DNA from: Nissolia schottii
Lineage: Eukaryota > Streptophyta > Magnoliopsida > Fabales > Fabaceae
NCBI GenBank assembly: GCA_003254905.1
Contig: QANU01093679.1
Span: forward strand, 1,650,185 to 1,714,184
Reading direction: 5' to 3'
DNA length: 64,000 nucleotides
This document shows, one piece after another, positions 1 through 11,700 of this stretch. The translations under genes were made by a program, and so were the position numbers. Positions within the stretch are counted from its first letter, which is position 1; each line of letters begins with the position of its first letter. The notes below the pieces were generated by a model. The model had not been told where the DNA came from, did not search any database, and saw nothing but the letters and a program-made list of their open reading frames with translations.

Positions 1-247
1 TGTATATGTAAGCATCAAAATTTTCTTAAGGTCTTTTGTTTTTGTTTATGTCATATTCTTTATTTGTAGTTGTTCAAAAATTTGTGTATGTGAACACTAA
101 AGTTTGTTTATTTATTCAAAAGTTGTGCACATGAACACCAAAATTTTCTTCTTTTTCGTTTTTATATTTGTCTTATATTTTGTTTGAACTTGTTGAAAAG
201 TTTGTGTATGTAAGCATAAAAGTTTGTATATCTATTTTGAAATGTTT
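1..247. repeat. Degenerate tandem repeat, about 124-bp unit, two copies
   Basis: Two head-to-tail copies (about 1-124 and 125-247) share the same order of blocks: a GTGTATGT(A/G)A-(A/G)CA start, an AAAATTTTCTT block, a T-rich stretch, then a second GTGTATGT plus AAAGTTTGT block. The array may begin before the window. Words of the type AAAGTTTGTG also recur in the 43.3-43.8 kb element. Nothing coding is seen. Confidence 0.6.
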
Positions 248-1290
248 GTTTTTGATAGATAATGAGTTCTTACTTTTTGTTATTTAATGCAACACAAATT
301 TAATTTTATTTAATTTTTATATTTAATTTTTTTTTTGCATGTATGTAAAAAAAATTGTACACAATTATGATTATGTACAACATTCATAACTATTCAATAG
401 CTATACGATGAAAGCAATTTTGGCATACACCTAATATGATTGTTCTTTAAATTACTAAATGAAAGTAAAAAAAAAAAGTCTTTTAAAATTTTTAATACAC
501 TAAATATTTTAAATTTTTATTTTTCAATAAAGTTTTATTATTTTAGATTATTTAACAAGTGAATATAGCTAGGGGGTGAATGTACCGCAGGATTGGTGAC
601 CGGTCAGAGGCGTAGCCGGGATATAGGATGGATTGGATAAGCTAGGCAGAAATTAAGGTAGGCCAGACCTGAAAATTAGGTAAGTTGGTTTTGTGGGGGT
701 GTCAGGATAAGGTTGGCCAGCTATGATATATACGAGACATAATTAATTTCTAATTGGGTTGTTTCTAACTCTAAGTCAGGGTACTTATTTGGAAATTAAG
801 GAAAAATTAATTTTGATTTAAAGAATCAGAATTTAAATTTTTTATTATTGAATAATACATTAGCAACTTTTAAAAGATTTTACTTTTTTTTAAACCAATA
901 TTTTTAGAGCAATGATAAAAAAAAAAGAAAAACTTTTTTTTCTTAATTGTGAACAAGAAGGTCTCAAACAAAGAAATGAAGCATGCGAATAAATAAAAAT
1001 TGAGATAAAAAATATTAACATTAAAAATTATAATTAAAATATAAAAATTAGATTTAGTATATTATTAATACAAATGTTTTACAATATTGATTAATCATGT
1101 TTATTATATATTATATATAACTTAAAAATACTAAATTATTATGAAAAATTAATATTCTTAATAGTGTGATAATGTATAATTAAGAACTGTATAAATAAAA
1201 TAGTTATTTTAAAATTAAGTATTGAATATAATATAATATAAATGCCAATATTGGTTTTATTTTAAAATTTGATAAAATGCAAATTACCGT
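248..1290. other. AT-rich intergenic DNA, no gene seen
   Basis: No open frame with codon-like structure, splice logic or family motif was found. A moderately GC-richer patch at 570-720 is the only compositional change and was not recognised. Confidence 0.5.

Positions 1291-1324
<34 letters not shown>
1291..1324. repeat. (TA)n microsatellite at the edge of the assembly gap
   Basis: A pure TA dinucleotide run ends exactly where the N block begins, so the assembly probably broke in this simple repeat. Confidence 0.95.
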
Positions 1325-2198
1325 NNNNNNNNNNNNNNNNNNNNNNNNNNNNNNNNNNNNNNNNNNNNNNNNNNNNNNNNNNNNNNNNNNNNNNNNNNNN
1401 NNNNNNNNNNNNNNNNNNNNNNNNNNNNNNNNNNNNNNNNNNNNNNNNNNNNNNNNNNNNNNNNNNNNNNNNNNNNNNNNNNNNNNNNNNNNNNNNNNNN
1501 NNNNNNNNNNNNNNNNNNNNNNNNNNNNNNNNNNNNNNNNNNNNNNNNNNNNNNNNNNNNNNNNNNNNNNNNNNNNNNNNNNNNNNNNNNNNNNNNNNNN
1601 NNNNNNNNNNNNNNNNNNNNNNNNNNNNNNNNNNNNNNNNNNNNNNNNNNNNNNNNNNNNNNNNNNNNNNNNNNNNNNNNNNNNNNNNNNNNNNNNNNNN
1701 NNNNNNNNNNNNNNNNNNNNNNNNNNNNNNNNNNNNNNNNNNNNNNNNNNNNNNNNNNNNNNNNNNNNNNNNNNNNNNNNNNNNNNNNNNNNNNNNNNNN
1801 NNNNNNNNNNNNNNNNNNNNNNNNNNNNNNNNNNNNNNNNNNNNNNNNNNNNNNNNNNNNNNNNNNNNNNNNNNNNNNNNNNNNNNNNNNNNNNNNNNNN
1901 NNNNNNNNNNNNNNNNNNNNNNNNNNNNNNNNNNNNNNNNNNNNNNNNNNNNNNNNNNNNNNNNNNNNNNNNNNNNNNNNNNNNNNNNNNNNNNNNNNNN
2001 NNNNNNNNNNNNNNNNNNNNNNNNNNNNNNNNNNNNNNNNNNNNNNNNNNNNNNNNNNNNNNNNNNNNNNNNNNNNNNNNNNNNNNNNNNNNNNNNNNNN
2101 NNNNNNNNNNNNNNNNNNNNNNNNNNNNNNNNNNNNNNNNNNNNNNNNNNNNNNNNNNNNNNNNNNNNNNNNNNNNNNNNNNNNNNNNNNNNNNNNNN
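1325..2198. other. Assembly gap (874 N)
   Basis: Unsequenced bases. Any frame reading through this block is an artefact. Confidence 1.
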
Positions 2199-3300
2199 CG
2201 GGTAGGATATCCGTTTTCTTATGTAAAAACTGTTAATTTCATTTGTTAATTAAGAAGATAGGGAAAATGTGAGACGCACAAAATAATTTAATTACTTATA
2301 AAAATCAACGTACAATCAAATATGGGTTAGATTTTCACATAAAAAGAAACCATTGTCGTTGCCTTCGTCGGTGTAAAAACTTTTGTGAGATCTTAAAATA
2401 CTGTATTGAATTAAATATGGTTCACAATACACAACAAATAACATATCAAACTTTTAAGATGAAAGACTCATCATTTATAATTAAAATACTTTATCAGCTC
2501 TATTTTAACCCTTTTTTTATGGTTTTAAAATATTTATTTATTTATAATACAAATTTAGCTAACAAATATTCTAAAAATATTTGTTAAGAGTTAAAGTAGA
2601 ATTATTTGAAGTTTCCAATATTTTTAATGCATAGAACGCTTAAAAAATTTACATTTCCAATGAAAACTTACCATTTTTTAAAACTCTTGTTAACAAAATC
2701 TCTATAATATTTAAATGTATTTTTTTCATTTATAAATCTAGTTTTAGTGCTAGGGAATCATTTATTAATATAATAAAAATAAAAAATAATAATAATATTA
2801 AAAATAAAAATTTAATTTATATATAAAAATAATTTTAACAATTCATAATATTTTATACATTTATTAAATTATTCTTTAACTTAATATATGTAATATTTAA
2901 TTTTTGACAGTTAAAACATAATAGATGAAGTATCATTTACTAATTATGTGGTCTAAATCATATATTAGTGATGTTCCTCAGCATAGTGGTTAACAGTTAA
3001 TGCGAGGCTGAAAAAGGCTACGTCCGTCTTCATGTGACAGTCATCCTTTTTTCAAAGGACTGGCTTTGCCCTGCCCTGTAGGGCACACCTTTTAGCATTT
3101 GTTGCGAATTAATGACAATCTGTGATTAACGTTTCCAATTATTTGACCATGATAACGCGTATTAATTGAGGACTATCCCCCATTCTAAAAGTTTTCGTTT
3201 GTTTGTTTTTTCAGTTAATAAGTATTCTAAAAAACTAAAAATTTTAAAGTAAAAAAACATTAAACTCTAAAAAGAAAAAAATAGAACCTTATTTTTTAGG
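2199..3300. other. Intergenic DNA, no gene seen
   Basis: Mostly very AT-rich. A short GC-richer patch at about 2965-3130 stands out but has no coding frame or tRNA fold that I can support. Confidence 0.4.
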
Positions 3301-3313
3301 TACTATTATGATC

Positions 3314-3745
3314 ATGTTTGGTTTAACTTTTTGGAGAAATTAAGTTTGAATAATACGAAGACTTAAGTTTGAAAGAATTAATTTGTGTTTGCTTAAAAAA
3401 TTTTAAAAATAAGTTTGAGATAATTGTTTTTGTTTGGATGAAATAAAATAAAAGTACTTTTGAAAATAAAATTACTAAAAATGACATAATATAATTTTAA
3501 GGTAAATTAATACAATGTGAGTGAGAGAAAGTGTTTTATTAAGATTAAAAAACTTAACTTTTTTTCAGTTTCAAAAGTTAAATTAAAAAGTAATTTTTGG
3601 TTTCAATTGATAAATTTAAGTTTGAGCTCTCTCAAACTTAAGTTTTATAAATAAAAAAAAGTCAAACAAGATGAGTGTTGTTCAAACTCAATTTTAGTTC
3701 ACCAACCTTAAGTTTGGAGCACCCCAACTGATAAACCCCAAGCAC
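3314..3745 (-). mobile_element. MITE-like repeat, copy A (inverted relative to copy at 6607)
   Basis: The reverse complement of this stretch matches, with divergence, the repeat at 6607-7055. Both contain repeated AACTTAAGTTTG words and a shared AAAGTTAAACCAAAC end. The terminal GGGCCGTTTG/CAAACGGACTC type ends are better kept in the other copy. Non-coding, probably a decayed non-autonomous DNA transposon. Confidence 0.55.
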
Positions 3746-3800
3746 TATTTCTTATTTTAGTTTTTAACAAATTGCATGAAGGGTTCTGCTAACCATTGTC

Positions 3801-3941
3801 CTTAAGGGCATTAGTTATTAAGAAAACAAAAAGAGTAAGTTTTGAAGGCTTTAATTCATATAGTAGCATTGAAAATCAACAAATTCTATTATTTTTTCTA
3901 ATAAAGAATTACTTTTTTGTTTTCTTAACAAGTGCCCTTAG
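3801..3941. mobile_element. Short palindromic MITE, about 140 bp
   Basis: The left end reads CTTAAGGGCA followed by a TTAAGAAAACAAAAAG block; the right end, reverse complemented, reads CTAAGGGCACTTGTTAAGAAAACAAAAAAG. The terminal inverted repeats are about 35 bp with few mismatches around a 70-bp core. No coding capacity. The superfamily was not assigned. Confidence 0.7.
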
Positions 3942-4199
3942 AGCACTTATAATACTTGTTAGTTTTCTTTCGAAGGTAAAATAGTGTATTCATTATTCAA
4001 ATGAGTAACAAATACAATGAGGACCATGGACCAAACACAAACTTAATGCAAAGAGATTCCTCATATAGCTGACATAACAACAAATGATATGATAATGCCA
4101 AAGAAGAGACATAAAATAAGGTAGAATTAAACTAACAAAACCTAGACTCAACATCCTAACTCAGGAAAGATTTCTTATTGCTTGTTGATCCCCCAATAC

Positions 4200-4355
4200 T
4201 TAATCATCATCAACACACATGATTTTCCCAAAAGTAACCCCAATTTGACGTCTTGCTTCTTTGGTTTTGGATTTTTCAGACATGTCCCATATAGTTGTAC
4301 TTAAATGAGAACCTGAGAAAAATACTTCTCCTTCAAAATCATATCTGCCATCTTT
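4200..4355 (-). pseudogene. Orphan exon-like open frame (51 codons), unrecognised
   Basis: On the minus strand a frame opens just after a TGA and runs 51 codons to a TAA. It reads like a real protein C-terminus: a GRYDFEGEVFFSGSH stretch, a TTIWDMSEKSK helix-like stretch, then KEARRQIGVTFGK and an acidic DDD end. I do not recognise the family. No upstream exon was found in the surrounding repeat-rich DNA, so it is more likely a fragment left by a transposon or an old duplication than a live gene. Confidence 0.3.
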
Positions 4356-5211
4356 TCAAATTTAGAGTATAGTTTTTGAACACCCAAGTTTTTTATTACG
4401 CGACTTAAGATCGTCTCGTAACAAAGTTAGTGTCGTCACTAACAGGTTTTTGAGTTGAAAATCCACGGTCGCCACTCATGAGAATCTGTTGCAAAGTCTC
4501 GGGTAGAGTCTGATAAAATTATAATATGTTTTGTCCAATTATAGCATGTGAAATATGAACAATTCTGTGAGAGATTGAGAAGAGAATTTGGAACCTGGAA
4601 TCGAAGGAATAGAAGCCATCCTTTTCATCTGGGTTGAATCATGATGAGAGAAGAGAAACAGGGAGAAGGGGAAGAGTTTCTCCCCTATGCTCTGTGTCAG
4701 GTTTCTCAAGGCAGGAGTAAACATTTATTTATTCTTAATAGGGAGAATAAAAACTGACACATGGTAGGCGAGGGACTCTTCCATACATTAGGTAATGATG
4801 GACCTAGCCCACCTATCATCAGCTAGTCCAAACACATGTATACATTATTCTGGTGATCAATTCAATCTGGACAAAAACACTAATTTATGCATGTCCATAA
4901 AATAATTATTATAATTATTCCAACAGAGTCACTGTCGCATTTGGAGGCCCCTCTGTTGCTTTAGACCTGTTGGGATTCATGGTTTTGTAACGGAACAACG
5001 AGGGATAGAGACATGCACTAGGCGAGGGTTGCGCATGAGGCGAAAGGGAACGCACGAAGGTGACTGAAGATTGAATGGTGGTCTGATGTGCTAGAAGCAG
5101 CGAGGCCTTATGAATTAGTTAAAAAAATGAGTGCTAATATTGAATGCATTGAAAATGAGTACTAAGTTTTGCACAATTTTTTTTGGGTGTATAAGAAAGT
5201 AAAAAAACAAA

Positions 5212-5747
5212 AGGAAAAAACTAGTCTCTCCTATGGATGAGACCCATGAAGTCATTCTTAAGAAGAACCCCTAGCCCAAGAGGAGGATATCCAAAAATGG
5301 TTATGCTAGCATCATTCGTAAATCCCTCCTTAGCTAAATACTAAATAGTTTGCACAAAAATTTGCTTTTAGAAAACATGAGTGACAGTCACTTCCCAATC
5401 TTGAGACAATAAAGAACGGATTCCTAAAACAATAGCTTGAAGAGGATGAAAAATGAAAAGAGCATTTCCCACATTGACCAAACACATGGCATCAAGAGAG
5501 TCACTTCCATAAAGAACGCGACAAAAGCCCCGCTCCCAAGCCAACCTCAACCCATGAAATATAGCAATGACCGCTGCTTGCAAATTCTTTGCCATGCCAA
5601 CAGAGCCATTAAAACCAGGGAGACAACAACCATTATCATCACGAATAACGCTACCAAAACCAGCATGACTGGGGTTACCAAAGAGCTCCCATCCACATTT
5701 ATTTTGACAGCCCCGATTCCAGCTAAGTCCAGCAAACAAAAAATCAA
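5212..5747 (-). pseudogene. Decayed LINE-type RNase H domain (reverse-transcriptase-associated)
   Basis: On the minus strand two frames together give a plant RNase H-like domain of the sort found at the end of LINE retrotransposons. One frame has KINVDGSS; a one-base shift later the other continues with NPSHAGFGSVIRDDNG and then LRLAWERGF and YGSDSLDAM. After THVF the frame hits a stop, then a second stop, and resumes as YLAKEGFTND and GLGVLLKNDFMGL. The DG and SD acidic positions typical of the fold are visible. One frameshift plus two stops make it non-functional. No reverse transcriptase or endonuclease part is present nearby. Confidence 0.75.
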
Positions 5748-6296
5748 TTATTAACACAATTTTGTAAAAATTTAGTTTATATCAACCAAAAAAAAATTCA
5801 ATGCATTAAATTAACCAATTAGAGTTTAATTTTTATGTAGTGAAAATGTAAAACAACTTAATATTGTCATAGAAATTAATCAAGAGTTTTGTTTTATTTT
5901 ATTTTGAACACTTTTCCTTTTAATGTTCAACTTAAGTACAGTAGGTTCATGCCATGTCCAAAGTTTCTCATGTATCATTTTATTTTGAACACTTTTTTTT
6001 GTTTACTCATTTCAAATTTCTCATTAAATCATAATAAGATTTTTTTGATTCTACTCATAATAAGAATAAGATACCTCCATAAATACTTCGTAAATTCTAA
6101 GATATAATTCAATCATAGATTGAAATAATTCCCAAAATATTAAATTCGCCTTTGTTTCTACCGTTTCTTTAGAAATACATCAATATGTTACTTTCTCAAA
6201 TCCTTTTACGAATCAAATTACTAGTAGTATATTTTTTGGGTTAGCGCAATTAAAATATTAAACTACTCTACATGATATATAACTGAAGTTTGGAGG

Positions 6297-6480
6297 ACCA
6301 GCTTTTCAACCTTGCATGGCCATGGTTTGAAAATTGGGATTTTCCTCCTGGGAACTTACAGCTGCTAGATGGGGATTGCTTTGCCCCCGACGTGTCTGTT
6401 TAGTAGCTTAGTTTTCTCTCTTTTGGGCCTTAGGCCTTTTATATTTTCCCCAAAAATATATTTTAGCTTTTTTGGGAAAT
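6297..6480 (+). pseudogene. Possible 3' end of a LINE fragment
   Basis: A short plus-strand frame reads FNLAWPWFENWDFPPGNLQ and ends after DGDCFAPDVSV with two stops. A T-rich tail with a GGGCCTTAGGCC block and a CCCCAAAAATATA end follows. The PPG...LL..D pattern resembles the tail of plant LINE RNase H domains, but the match is weak and the orientation is opposite to the RNase H remnant at 5.2-5.7 kb. Confidence 0.25.
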
Positions 6481-6606
6481 TACTTTAAAATATAGTATTA
6501 ATATAAAGCTATAATGTATTTCACGCTGTCAATTAATAACATAATACTAATGGGACTTCATCATGTTGAAAAAAAAAATGGGACTTCATCAAGTTGAAAC
6601 GAGGTA

Positions 6607-7055
6607 GGGGCCGTTTGATTTTAGGTTTGGGTACTCAAAACTTAAGTTTGACAAATTAAAAATGACTTTGAACAATAAATTATTTTGTTTGATTATTTTT
6701 TAGTTCACTAAATTTAAGTTTGGAGCATTGCAAATTCAAGTTTAGCAACTGAAAGACAAACTTGTGTTTCAGCTTGTTTTTGAAACATGAGATTACATTT
6801 TTAACTTTTCAAAATATTAATTCAAATTATATTAATTTATCTTAAAACTATATTATGTCTTTTTTGGTAATTTTATCTTAAAAAATGCTTTTATTTTTAT
6901 CTCATTCAAACAAAAACAATTTTCTCAAACTTATTTTTAAAATATTTAAACCAAACAAAAACTAATTCTTCCAATCTTAATTCCTCTAAAAGTAATTTTA
7001 CAAACTTAATTATTCCAAACTTAATTCATTCGAAAGTTAAACCAAACGGACTCTT
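6607..7055 (+). mobile_element. MITE-like repeat, copy B, with terminal inverted repeats
   Basis: It begins GGGGCCGTTTGATTTTAGG and ends AAACCAAACGGACTCTT, an inverted-terminal pair of the GGGTCCGTTTGG type common in plant DNA transposons. The interior is AT-rich with repeated AACTTAAGTTTG words and no coding frame. A diverged inverted copy lies at 3314-3745. Confidence 0.65.
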
Positions 7056-7204
7056 AGTCAAATTCCTAATAATAAGGTTTTAATGTCGGTGATTCAATCG
7101 AGACAAAAAAAAAGATAATCTAATAGTAGAAACACGTAGCTTGTATCCATTTTTGTTAACAATACAAAAATTAACTTAATATTATCTTCGAAACATGTCT
7201 CGTA

Positions 7205-7520
7205 TCTAGGGCTGTCAAAATAAATTTGACTCGTAAGCCTGACTTGTTTTTTCAGTTCAATGAATAGACCAAACACATAAAACTCGGCTTGTGAATAGTA
7301 AAAAGTTCATTTAGCTTGATCCTTTTAATCTACGAGCCTAACTGGTTCATTTAATATTAAAATAGGCATAACTCATATTCTAACCCGTTTATTTGCATTA
7401 AATGAACGAACCAAACATTTAAAAACCTGACCCGTGAATAAAAAAAATCCTTGTTTAACCCGCGGGTTAAATGGACTGGGCCTAAACGGGCCGAGGTAGC
7501 CAGTTTGATAGTTTTACTCA
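7205..7520. repeat. GGGCTGTCAAA-type repeat
   Basis: The stretch opens with TAGGGCTGTCAAAATAAA and closes with GCCAGTTTGATAGTTTTA, weakly inverted ends. Inside are several GGCCCG/CGGGTT-like words (for example CCCGCGGGTTAAATGG). It is the general type seen again at 10.74-11.43 kb and 18.42-19.0 kb. Non-coding. Confidence 0.4.
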
Positions 7521-8756
7521 TATCTCACTCAAATTAACTTAAAAATTGTTCAAAAATAAGACAATTTTAAGTTTTTTCTTTCATTTTTTAAACATGTTTT
7601 TGTCTCTCAATATTTATGTCACATTTCTTTCGAGAAGGAAACCAACTGCTAACTCTCTGTGTGTATGATTTGGTGGTAGTTATTATTATAATAATAAACA
7701 CTTTAAATGAGTGAGATATGATAATATATGATAAAATGTCTTTATGTATTTTTTGCATATACAATTAGTATATTAAAATTAAATTATTTGTTATATTCTC
7801 TTAATTTTTTGATAAGAAAATAAAAAAAAATACATTAAGTATTTATATTTTGAATGTCGAAATCATAAAATAAATATGTTTTTGGTGGAGATACCCAAAA
7901 AAAAGTACTCAATATTATATTAATATCATTAACGTAAAATTCTATTTAATAAATTTTTTTGATAAAATTATATTTAATAATTTTGTTCTTTACTAATTCA
8001 TGGTTACATGGCAATTCTAGAACAGACTTTCAAATATTCTGTACTCACAAAAAAAAAAAAATCTCAATTGAAGATCTCAACATAACCCACGTACAAATTA
8101 TCATTATTCATATTTATAGCACTGACCCCAAGAGCAACGAACAACTCAGGCCAGGGGACAAGGTGGTTTATATTGAGTTGAAAATATGGTCATTTTGGGG
8201 GCGCGTGTGTTGGGAGAGGCCAGGGGTTGGGGGGACAAAAGAAAAAATAATTAACCAACATATAAGTCACGCTGTATTTGTCATTGTTCATGAACTTCCC
8301 TAAACGGGTCATAGCATTAGGTGCATCATCATGTCTAGCATATCAAGTTGGATTGATCACAAATTCGACCCAACATGAATTCTAGCTACTAAATTGATTT
8401 CATTGTTAATTTGAATAGCTCGAGTTTCAGTCTAATCCAAATATTGGCAAAGTTGCAATAATTTCCATAATAATCATATCGTATCAAGCACATTTTAACT
8501 ACAACAACAAATAATTGCTCCCTAGCCCCACTCTTTCTTGTTAAGGACTAGTGGTTAATAAATAAATAAAAAGCCTTGCTAGATCTAAATGATCGATGCG
8601 GGGACTAATTCTTATATTCAACAAAGCTTTGTTTACTACCCTTTTGGCAGCATAGCTGCTAGCTATATATATATATATATTTACAATGACATGCATTAAG
8701 GTCACACTAGAAATACATAGAATCACAATGTCACAACAACAATTCTGTTTTAACAT
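7521..8756. other. Intergenic DNA downstream of DXS2
   Basis: No gene recognised. The last few hundred bases (about 8300-8756) lie 3' of the DXS2 stop and probably include its 3' untranslated region. A short (TA)n run is at about 8664-8680. Confidence 0.4.
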
Positions 8757-11700
8757 TCACATCTGTATGTTGAGAAGCATACGACTGTCCCATTGCACAT
8801 TCATCAACGACAAAGCAGTGGCTACAATGTGCTTTGAACTGAGCCCTGCTTCTTCAATTTGATCTTTCTGAGATCCATGATTGATGTATCTGTCTGGTAG
8901 TGTCATGGCTCGCCACTGCACCAAACCAAGAAATTATTAACTCTGTTAATAAGCTATACACAATTTCATAGCATAATTAATAAGATAACATTAGAAAGAA
9001 GAAAAAAATGACTAACCTTAAGGTTACCATCAATAAGTCCATTTAAGCTCAGAAATTGAGAAACATGAGAACCAAACCCTCCAATAGATCCTTCTTCAAC
9101 AGTGATGAGAACTTCATGCTCTCTAGCAAGTTGCCTCATCAACTCTCCATCTAGAGGCTTGCAAAACCGTGCATCGGCCACCGTTGTTGAGATGCCATAA
9201 GCATCAAGGGCATTAGCTGCTGCCATGCAGCCTTGGACCATTGTTCCGTAACCAACAAGAGCCACCCTGCTTCCCTCCTTTAACACCCTTCCTTTGCCAA
9301 CCTATACATGTATTTCAAATAATGTCAATTACAAAATACGTATATTTCAAAGGTTTGGTTATTTTAAAAGTATGCATTGAGAAGATATTTCAGCGTACGC
9401 ACGATTTTAATGTGTCATATTTAGACACATTCACATATTTATGTGTTTGATCAATATTTATTTTATAAATATGATTAAATATGAGGTGTTAGAATTGTGT
9501 CTCTATAAAGTTCTTCTAAGTTGAGGTTGAAATGAATGCGTACCTCGAGTGGGGTGCCTTTGTTATTAGGGGGGAGCATGGAGCCTATACCATTCCCTCT
9601 TGGATACCTGAAGCAGCTAGGCCTGTCATCTATGGCTGCAGCTGTGGCTACCATGTGCATCAGTTCGGCTTCGTCGGAAGGGGCCATAACCACCATGTTG
9701 GGCAAACAAGCCATGAATGTGGTGTCAAAGGCTCCACAGTGAGTTGGGCCATCAGCACCAACTAGGCCAGCCCTGTCTATTGCAAATCTCACTGGAAGCT
9801 TTTGAAGATCTACATCATGTGCTACCTGCCAGCACAACCACCATCATATAGAAAAAGTAGAAAAAGTGTATGTTAGTTGGGAGGAACCAGCGGGTGAAGG
9901 GCAAAAAATATATGAATTCCATTGTCCGATTAAGTAAGTGATATTTGACACGATAGCTGTCAGTTTAATTTGGCAGCATCACTCTTAGTATGCTCCATGA
10001 CGATTAAAATGAGTGCAGCCTCTTATGTCAGGTGTAATTATATTATGAGAAGTTATAAGAAAATAAAGTTACATTATTGCTAACAGTTATAGCATTCAAC
10101 GTAGTAGTAAGTGTTTGATCTAACGGGTTTTTAGTAAGGTACTCTGTGTGTTATGTTTACCGAGTGCTTAATGTAATTCAGAGAATGCTCGTGTGATGTT
10201 TTACAGATAATGACACTGTAAATCTTACGATTCGTTTGTAGTATTGCCTAACCTCATAGAACGTCTTTTTAGCTTACTCAATGAACACACAGAAAAGCTA
10301 GTTTGGAGGTTTCATAATTTCCCTACCTGATCATAACCTCTTTGTAGAAAGGAAGAGTAAATTGCGCAAAAGGGTTTAAGGCCTTCAGCGGCTAGGCCAG
10401 CAGCGAAGGTTACAGCATGTTGCTCGGCGATCCCAACATCGAAACACCTCTCGGGGAATCGCTTCTGGAACAAGTTAAGGCCGGTGCCGCCTCCCATCGC
10501 GGCGTGGATCGAAACAATTCTCTCGTCCGCCTCTGCCTCTGCTATCAAGGACTCTGCAAAGTACTGCGTGTAACTACTTGTACTTGCTTTGGACTTGAAC
10601 TGCTTCCCTGATTTGGGATCAAATTTCACAACACCTGCATCATATTACAGAATTCTTTCATCATCTTTTATTGATATAATCAAGTACATTTTCAGAATTA
10701 TTGAAGGCATGTATATATGTAACACGGAAAATGTTACTATGTACTACGGGTGAGAATGAGTTGGATCAGGTTAGGTCCAACTCTTCATAGGCCACACTTG
10801 CATTATAATTATTGGGTCTGAGTTTGATTTGTTGCTTATAATAAACTCTTTTTTTAGCCTAAGCCTGATTCATGTCAAAACTTGTTTGACCTAGAGCTTA
10901 ATTATAAGGCTTGCTAGTTTAGAAAATTTTTTAAAAAAAAAAACAACCATTGAATGAAAAATTGCATGCTCAAAGCAATTTTATTTCAAATCTGAAGATG
11001 AAACAACAATAAAAATTAATAATTTTTTCTTTAGATTTTTAATCATTAAGCACAAATAGATTTATACTTTTTTTTAAATGTTGTAGTTAAGTTACAAATA
11101 ATATTGAATAGTTACAATAACAAATTGTTTAATACATCAGTTGACAATGTGTTTTTACATTATAATGGGCATAAGTTTGAATTTCTGCTAAAGGCTTTTA
11201 AATTTTTCAAACTATAACTACAAATGATTATTAATAGACTGGTTTGGTAGGCTTAGTAGGCGTTGCAAACAGCATAGGTCTGGCTTGTTTATATAAATAG
11301 GCAGTAGGCTTTTAAAAGGGCCTAGGCTTCACTTGTTTATGCCTTACTTGTTTCCTAAATAGACTTGGCCTAGATAGGCCTAAAATAGGTTAGATTGTAG
11401 GTCCTTGTCAGGTAATTTGTTTTGTTCCTACCCTTGCTATATACGATTAAATGTTCAACACTTTAACTATGACACAAACATTTTAGTTAAAGTAACTTGA
11501 GATTAATTTGTATTCATTGATAGTATAAATGTAAAAGAGTTATATAATGTTATCCAATTATTTGATGCGATATAAGCAAAATTAGTTGACTATTACTTCA
11601 AAAAAATTTCAAATAGCATAATATCATTGGTAATTGTGTAAAACTCTTTACAATAAATATAAATTAATCTCATATTAAATTTACCAAATTAATTTGGTAA

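Noticed and set aside
1269..2249. Long plus-strand frames spanning the N block
   Set aside because: They consist of unknown bases and a TA repeat, so no coding claim is possible.
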